Assembly (NCBI GenBank): GCA_051746745.1 | Contig: JBNJFJ010000011.1 | Location: forward strand, 1-43,400 | DNA: 43,400 nucleotides | Direction: 5' to 3' | Source of the DNA: Halolactibacillus sp051746745 | GTDB taxonomy: Bacteria > Bacillota > Bacilli > Bacillales > Amphibacillaceae | Shown here: positions 39,838 to 43,400 of the stretch, one piece after another | Numbering within the stretch: position 1 is the stretch's first letter | How the letters are laid out: each line of letters begins with the position of its first letter | The notes under the pieces: generated by a model | What the model was told of the DNA's origin: nothing | Databases searched by the model: none | What the model saw: the letters and a program-made list of their open reading frames with translations, nothing else | Made by a program: the position numbers and the translations under genes

Positions 39838-41205
39838 ATGAGTGAAGAATATTCAGATACAAGAACCCCGCCGCATAGTATTGAAGCAGAACAAGCCGTC
39901 ATCGGTGCCATCTTTCTTGTGCCAGATGCGATGTCAACAGCCTCAGAATTTCTTATTCCACAAGACTTCTATCGTCCAAGTCATCAGCGCATCTTCCAAG
40001 TGATGATGCAACTGAGTGATCGTGGTGAACCGATTGATTTACTCACCGTAACGAATGCGTTAAACAGCAGTAAACTACTCGAAGAAGTCGGCGGTGTGAG
40101 TTACTTAACCGAACTGGCCGACGCTGTTCCAACGGCTGCGAATATTAGTTATTACACAAAGATTGTAGAAGAAAAGTCCGTCTTACGCCGGTTAATTAGA
40201 ACGGCAACAGACATCGTGACCGAAAGCTTTAACCGTGAAGATGAGATTGAAGATGTCTTAAGTGAAGCGGAAAAGAATATTCTTGATGTCAGTAATCGTC
40301 AAAATGCCAATGCGTTTAAAAATATTAAAGACGTCCTAATCGATGTCTATGACAATATCGAACAGCTGCACCAAAACACGGGCGATGTGACCGGTATTCC
40401 AACCGGATTTAAAGACTTAGATCACATCACCTCCGGTTTCCAGCGTAACGACCTTATTATAGTGGCCGCTCGTCCATCGGTTGGTAAGACGGCGTTCGCC
40501 TTAAATGTGGCCCAAAACGTGGCGATAAAAACCGATGAGAATGTGGCCATCTTTAGTTTAGAGATGGGGGCCGATCAGCTCGTTAGTCGTATGTTATGTG
40601 CCGAAGGTAATATCGATGCCCAGCGGCTTAGAACCGGTAACTTAGAAACAGAAGACTGGACAAAACTCACGATGGCGATGGGGAGTTTATCGAATGCGGG
40701 GATCTTTATTGATGACTCACCAGGTATACGGGTGAATGAAATTCGTTCTAAGTGTCGTCGTCTTAAACAAGAACATGGCCTTGGCATGATTTTAATTGAC
40801 TACTTGCAGCTGATTCAAGGTAGTGGCGCTAATGCCAAAGAAAACCGCCAACAAGAAGTATCGGAAATCTCTCGGTCCTTAAAAGGCTTAGCCCGTGAAT
40901 TAGAAGTCCCTGTCATTGCTTTATCTCAGTTATCACGTGGGGTTGAACAACGACAAGATAAACGTCCGATGATGTCCGATTTACGTGAATCAGGTTCGAT
41001 TGAGCAGGATGCGGATATTGTTGGTTTCTTATACCGTGATGATTACTATGATAAAGAATCAGAAAAACAAAATATCATTGAAATTATTATCGCTAAGCAA
41101 CGTAACGGTCCAGTAGGGACGGTTGAACTTGCCTTTGTGAAGGAGTACAACAAGTTCGTTGATTTAGATCATAAATATTCAGCACAAGACATTCCGTCTG
41201 CGTAA
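39838..41205 (+). CDS. dnaB: Replicative DNA helicase DnaB (B. subtilis DnaC)
   Basis: Hexameric 5'-3' helicase of the replication fork. The 455-residue protein has the N-terminal helical domain (RTPPHSIEAEQAVIGAIF) and a linker, then a RecA-type domain with Walker A ARPSVGKTAF, EMGADQLVSRML, LILIDYLQLI-like GMILIDYLQLIQG and the arginine-finger region SDLRESGSIEQDADI. No intein interrupts the motor domain. AAGGGAGTG lies six bases before the ATG at 39838; the in-frame GTG at 39829 is part of that ribosome binding site. It is followed by a terminator shared with the convergent acetyltransferase. Confidence 0.97.
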   Translation: MSEEYSDTRTPPHSIEAEQAVIGAIFLVPDAMSTASEFLIPQDFYRPSHQRIFQVMMQLSDRGEPIDLLTVTNALNSSKLLEEVGGVSYLTELADAVPTAANISYYTKIVEEKSVLRRLIRTATDIVTESFNREDEIEDVLSEAEKNILDVSNRQNANAFKNIKDVLIDVYDNIEQLHQNTGDVTGIPTGFKDLDHITSGFQRNDLIIVAARPSVGKTAFALNVAQNVAIKTDENVAIFSLEMGADQLVSRMLCAEGNIDAQRLRTGNLETEDWTKLTMAMGSLSNAGIFIDDSPGIRVNEIRSKCRRLKQEHGLGMILIDYLQLIQGSGANAKENRQQEVSEISRSLKGLARELEVPVIALSQLSRGVEQRQDKRPMMSDLRESGSIEQDADIVGFLYRDDYYDKESEKQNIIEIIIAKQRNGPVGTVELAFVKEYNKFVDLDHKYSAQDIPSA

Positions 41206-41209
41206 AAGA

Positions 41210-41235
41210 ACGCCCGTCACTCTAGTGACGGGTGT
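41210..41235. terminator. Bidirectional terminator between dnaB and the acetyltransferase
   Basis: ACGCCCGTCACT pairs with AGTGACGGGTGT (one G-T), with TTTTGTG on the plus side and TTCTTTTACG on the minus side. Confidence 0.88.
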
Positions 41236-41241
41236 TTTGTG

Positions 41242-41760
41242 TTAGAGCGTTAATCGCATCAAATAATCGGTTTGTTTGTCTTCACCTAAGGTGAAGACAT
41301 GATGATCAAATATTTGAAAACCAAATGACCGATAAAAACCAATCGCCCGTTCATTATGTTCCCATACCCCGAGCCATAGACTGTTTAACAGCTGACTAAT
41401 CGCAAACTCAATCGCTTGAGTCATTAATTGTTTACCGATGCCATGTCCTAAATAGGATGGTAATACGTAAAGGCGATGAATTTCCAGTGAGTCATTGTGT
41501 CCAACCTCTGTTTGTGAGTCTCCTTCATTGAGCTTGATATAGCCAATAACCTCTTCATTGATACAAGCCAAAAAGTAATGAACGTCTGGGTCTTTAAGGG
41601 ATTGATGTAAGACATAATCATTAAAAGTAGCTTGTAAATAATTCTCCATGTCTTCAGCTGTATTATCATCCCCAAACGTCTCTTTAAATGTTTGGCGTCC
41701 GATTGCTTTGATCACACTAAGATCGGCTAATTTTCCTTGCCTGACATTAATTGCTGTCAT
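41242..41760 (-). CDS. GNAT family N-acetyltransferase, PaiA-like (polyamine acetyltransferase)
   Basis: A 172-residue GNAT acetyltransferase. The pattern ETFGDDNTAEDMENYLQ, SLEIHRLYVLPSYLGHGIGK with the acetyl-CoA loop GHGIGKQL, and LWLGVWEHNERAIGFYRSFGF closely follows B. subtilis PaiA, a spermidine/spermine acetyltransferase that also represses degradative enzyme and sporulation genes. Ends TDYLMRLTL, also PaiA-like. No paiB gene is adjacent, unlike in B. subtilis. AGGAAAAATGAAACAGG precedes the ATG. It is convergent with dnaB and divergent from purA. Substrate assignment is by similarity only. Confidence 0.85.
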   Translation of the reverse strand: MTAINVRQGKLADLSVIKAIGRQTFKETFGDDNTAEDMENYLQATFNDYVLHQSLKDPDVHYFLACINEEVIGYIKLNEGDSQTEVGHNDSLEIHRLYVLPSYLGHGIGKQLMTQAIEFAISQLLNSLWLGVWEHNERAIGFYRSFGFQIFDHHVFTLGEDKQTDYLMRLTL

Positions 41761-41810
41761 CCTGTTTCATTTTTCCTAGCTCTGTCATGTATAGTGACTG
41801 TATTTTACGA

Positions 41811-41852
41811 GATAAGCAATCGTATTGCAACAACGATTGCGTATTGCTTAAT
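41811..41852. other. Alternative-pairing hairpin region upstream of the acetyltransferase and purA
   Basis: TAAGCAAT (41813-41820) can pair with ATTGCTTA (41843-41850), and GCAATCG (41816-41822) with CGATTGC (41834-41840); the two overlap. It resembles an attenuator or phage/recombinase-type repeat. The rest of the 327-base gap 41761-42087 also has an inverted repeat ATTAGAAC/GTTCTAAT (41889-41896, 41932-41939). Confidence 0.4.
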
Positions 41853-41996
41853 CAGGGAAGACTCATAAAACAACCGTCACCAACCTTCATTAGAACATTA
41901 ACTAACAACACATGTATCTAAAAATAAGATGGTTCTAATCTAAATATCGTATCATTTATTTATAAATTTATTCGTATTTTGATTGTTAAACAGACG

Positions 41997-42029
41997 TTTA
42001 ATTGATAAAATGAATCTGTATCAATTAAA
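41997..42029. promoter_or_regulatory. Operator-like inverted repeat at the purA promoter
   Basis: TTTAATTGATA and TATCAATTAAA are separated by 11 bases. A possible promoter TTGATT (41979-41984), 17-nt spacer, TTGATA (42002-42007) is overlapped by the left arm. Only a single PurBox-like half ACGAACATT (42031-42039) is seen, so PurR control is not established. Confidence 0.45.
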
Positions 42030-42087
42030 AACACGAACATTATTAAAAATAATTATAAAAACAAACGGAAAGTATGAGGTGCGGTAA

Positions 42088-43377
42088 ATGACATCAGTAG
42101 TAGTTGTAGGAACGCAGTGGGGCGATGAAGGAAAGGGAAAGATTACAGACTTTCTATCACAAGATGCCGAAGTTGTGGCACGTTATCAAGGAGGAAATAA
42201 CGCCGGGCACACGATTAAGTTTGATGATACAACGTATAAATTGCACTTAATCCCTTCTGGGATTTTCTTTAAAGAAAAAACAAGCGTGTTAGGTAACGGG
42301 ATGGTGATTGATCCTAAAGCCCTCGTGGAAGAATTAGGCTACTTACATGAACGCGATGTGACGACGGACCAATTACGTATTAGTAATCGCGCCCATGTCA
42401 TCTTGCCTTATCACATTACGCAAGATATTTTAGAAGAAGAACAAAAAGGTGCGTTAAAGATCGGCACAACCAAAAAAGGGATTGGACCATGTTATATGGA
42501 TAAGGCGGCTCGGATAGGGATTCGGATGGCGGATTTATTAGATAAAGAGGTATTTAAAGAAAAACTCACCCAAAACTTAGCCGCAAAAAATAGATTGTTT
42601 ACTAAAATGTTTGATGCTGAACCGCTTAACTTTGATGATATTTTTGAAGCGTATTATAACTACGGGCAACAAGTGAAACAATACGTCGTTGATACAGCTG
42701 TTGTATTAAATGACGCCATTGATCACGGGCGCCGGGTCTTATTTGAAGGGGCGCAAGGTGTCATGCTTGATATTGACCAAGGGACTTACCCGTTTGTGAC
42801 CTCATCAAATCCTGTCGCTGGTGGAGTGACGATAGGTTCAGGTGTTGGGCCGTCTAAAATTAATCGCGTTGTTGGTGTATCTAAAGCCTATACAACACGT
42901 GTGGGTGACGGTCCTTTCCCAACAGAACTTGATGACGAGATTGGTGAAAAAATTCGTGAAGTTGGTAAAGAGTATGGAACAACAACCGGTCGCGCCCGTC
43001 GTGTTGGCTGGTTTGACAGTGTGGTCGTGAGACACGCTCGCCGCGTGAGTGGCATTACCGACTTGTCACTTAATTCACTAGATGTGTTAACCGGTATTGA
43101 TGAACTAAAGATTTGTGTCGCTTACCGTTATCAAGGCGAGCTGATTAAAGAATTCCCAGCCAGCTTAAAAGCCCTTGCTGAATGTGAGCCTGTTTATGAA
43201 ACACTACCAGGATGGACAGAAGATATTACCGGTGTACGCTCACTCGATGAGCTACCTGCGAATGCGCGTCATTACTTAGAGCGCTTGTCACAGCTATCTG
43301 AGATTCCATTATCCATCTTCTCAGTTGGGCCTGACCGTACCCAAACAAATATCGTTCAAAACGTGTACCGTTTATAA
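42088..43377 (+). CDS. purA: Adenylosuccinate synthetase
   Basis: Catalyses the GTP-dependent condensation of IMP with aspartate, the first committed step to AMP. The 429-residue protein has GTQWGDEGKGKITD (P-loop with catalytic Asp), the GNNAGHTI segment with catalytic His, IGPCYMDKAARIGIRMADL, GAQGVMLDIDQGTYPFVTSS and the C-terminal NxxD-like guanine contacts (SVGPDRTQT). Full family length. TATGAGGTGCGGTAA precedes the ATG. It lies downstream of dnaB as in B. subtilis. The window ends 23 bases after its stop. Confidence 0.98.
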   Translation: MTSVVVVGTQWGDEGKGKITDFLSQDAEVVARYQGGNNAGHTIKFDDTTYKLHLIPSGIFFKEKTSVLGNGMVIDPKALVEELGYLHERDVTTDQLRISNRAHVILPYHITQDILEEEQKGALKIGTTKKGIGPCYMDKAARIGIRMADLLDKEVFKEKLTQNLAAKNRLFTKMFDAEPLNFDDIFEAYYNYGQQVKQYVVDTAVVLNDAIDHGRRVLFEGAQGVMLDIDQGTYPFVTSSNPVAGGVTIGSGVGPSKINRVVGVSKAYTTRVGDGPFPTELDDEIGEKIREVGKEYGTTTGRARRVGWFDSVVVRHARRVSGITDLSLNSLDVLTGIDELKICVAYRYQGELIKEFPASLKALAECEPVYETLPGWTEDITGVRSLDELPANARHYLERLSQLSEIPLSIFSVGPDRTQTNIVQNVYRL

Positions 43378-43400
43378 ACGAGTCAAGCAACTGACATAAG

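Noticed and set aside
42031..42039. PurBox-like half site ACGAACATT before purA
   Set aside because: One mismatch to the core, and no properly spaced inverted partner was found. The nearest candidate, around 41971, is too distant and in the wrong order.
1..43400. CRISPR arrays, tRNA, rRNA, tmRNA and known metabolite riboswitches
   Set aside because: Intergenic regions were read for regular repeat-spacer patterns, T-loop sequences and conserved riboswitch cores. None was seen.

Overview
The window is the replication-origin region of a low-GC Gram-positive chromosome (Bacillales; Bacillaceae-type gene order). This rests on the arrangement dnaA-dnaN-yaaA-recF-remB-gyrB-gyrA to the left and rpmH-rnpA-yidC-jag ... 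mnmE-mnmG-rsmG-noc-parA-parB ... ychF-rpsF-ssb-rpsR ... yybS-gdpP-rplI-dnaB-purA to the right of a DnaA-box-rich origin. Noc together with ParB, and RemB, point to Bacillales. The spore-associated genes that normally lie between spo0J and ychF in Bacillus subtilis (yyaC, yyaD) are absent. A non-sporulating halophilic/alkaliphilic Bacillaceae such as Halolactibacillus or Amphibacillus is plausible, but the genus cannot be fixed from the window.

Layout. 1-1524: an AT-rich accessory cassette holding an Abi_2-type abortive-infection gene, several strong palindromes, and a second, decayed copy of the 3' end of the neighbouring HD-GYP-like gene. 1525-11888 (minus strand): HD-GYP-like gene, gyrA, gyrB, remB, recF, yaaA, then a terminator, then dnaN and dnaA. 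10352-10538 and 11889-12700: the two halves of a bipartite oriC. The dnaA-dnaN gap carries an unwinding region with six DnaA-trios. The dnaA-rpmH gap has at least five perfect DnaA boxes and is broken by a 100-N assembly gap. 12723-15009 (plus): rpmH, rnpA, yidC, jag. 15115-20566: a non-core insert between jag and mnmE with two membrane proteins, a chemotaxis receptor, two unknown small proteins and a membrane PAS-GGDEF protein that is interrupted by a second 100-N gap. 20799-28239: tRNA/rRNA modification (mnmE, mnmG, rsmG) and chromosome organisation (noc, parA, parB), with parS sites. 28387-31933: DUF554, DUF951, ychF, and rpsF-ssb-rpsR with an S6:S18-type leader. 32007-36045: a second accessory stretch with an ISL3 transposase relic, a lipoprotein, a tubby-like protein, a MATE transporter and a HAD hydrolase. 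36351-43377: yybS-gdpP-rplI, dnaB, a PaiA-like acetyltransferase and purA.

How it works together. The core genes provide initiation (DnaA, DnaB helicase, DnaN clamp, SSB), topology (GyrAB), recombinational repair (RecF), origin segregation and nucleoid occlusion (ParAB/parS, Noc), cyclic-di-AMP turnover (GdpP) and ribosome/tRNA maturation. Transcription diverges from oriC, so nearly all core genes are co-oriented with replication.

Most notable points: the Abi cassette bounded by duplicated gene ends, a DnaA-box cluster built into a perfect terminator palindrome 8 kb from oriC, a canonical DnaA-trio element, a parS embedded in a terminator-like hairpin, and an ISL3 relic next to rpsR. No complete new multi-gene system was found. 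The Abi cassette is the strongest candidate for something not previously described.
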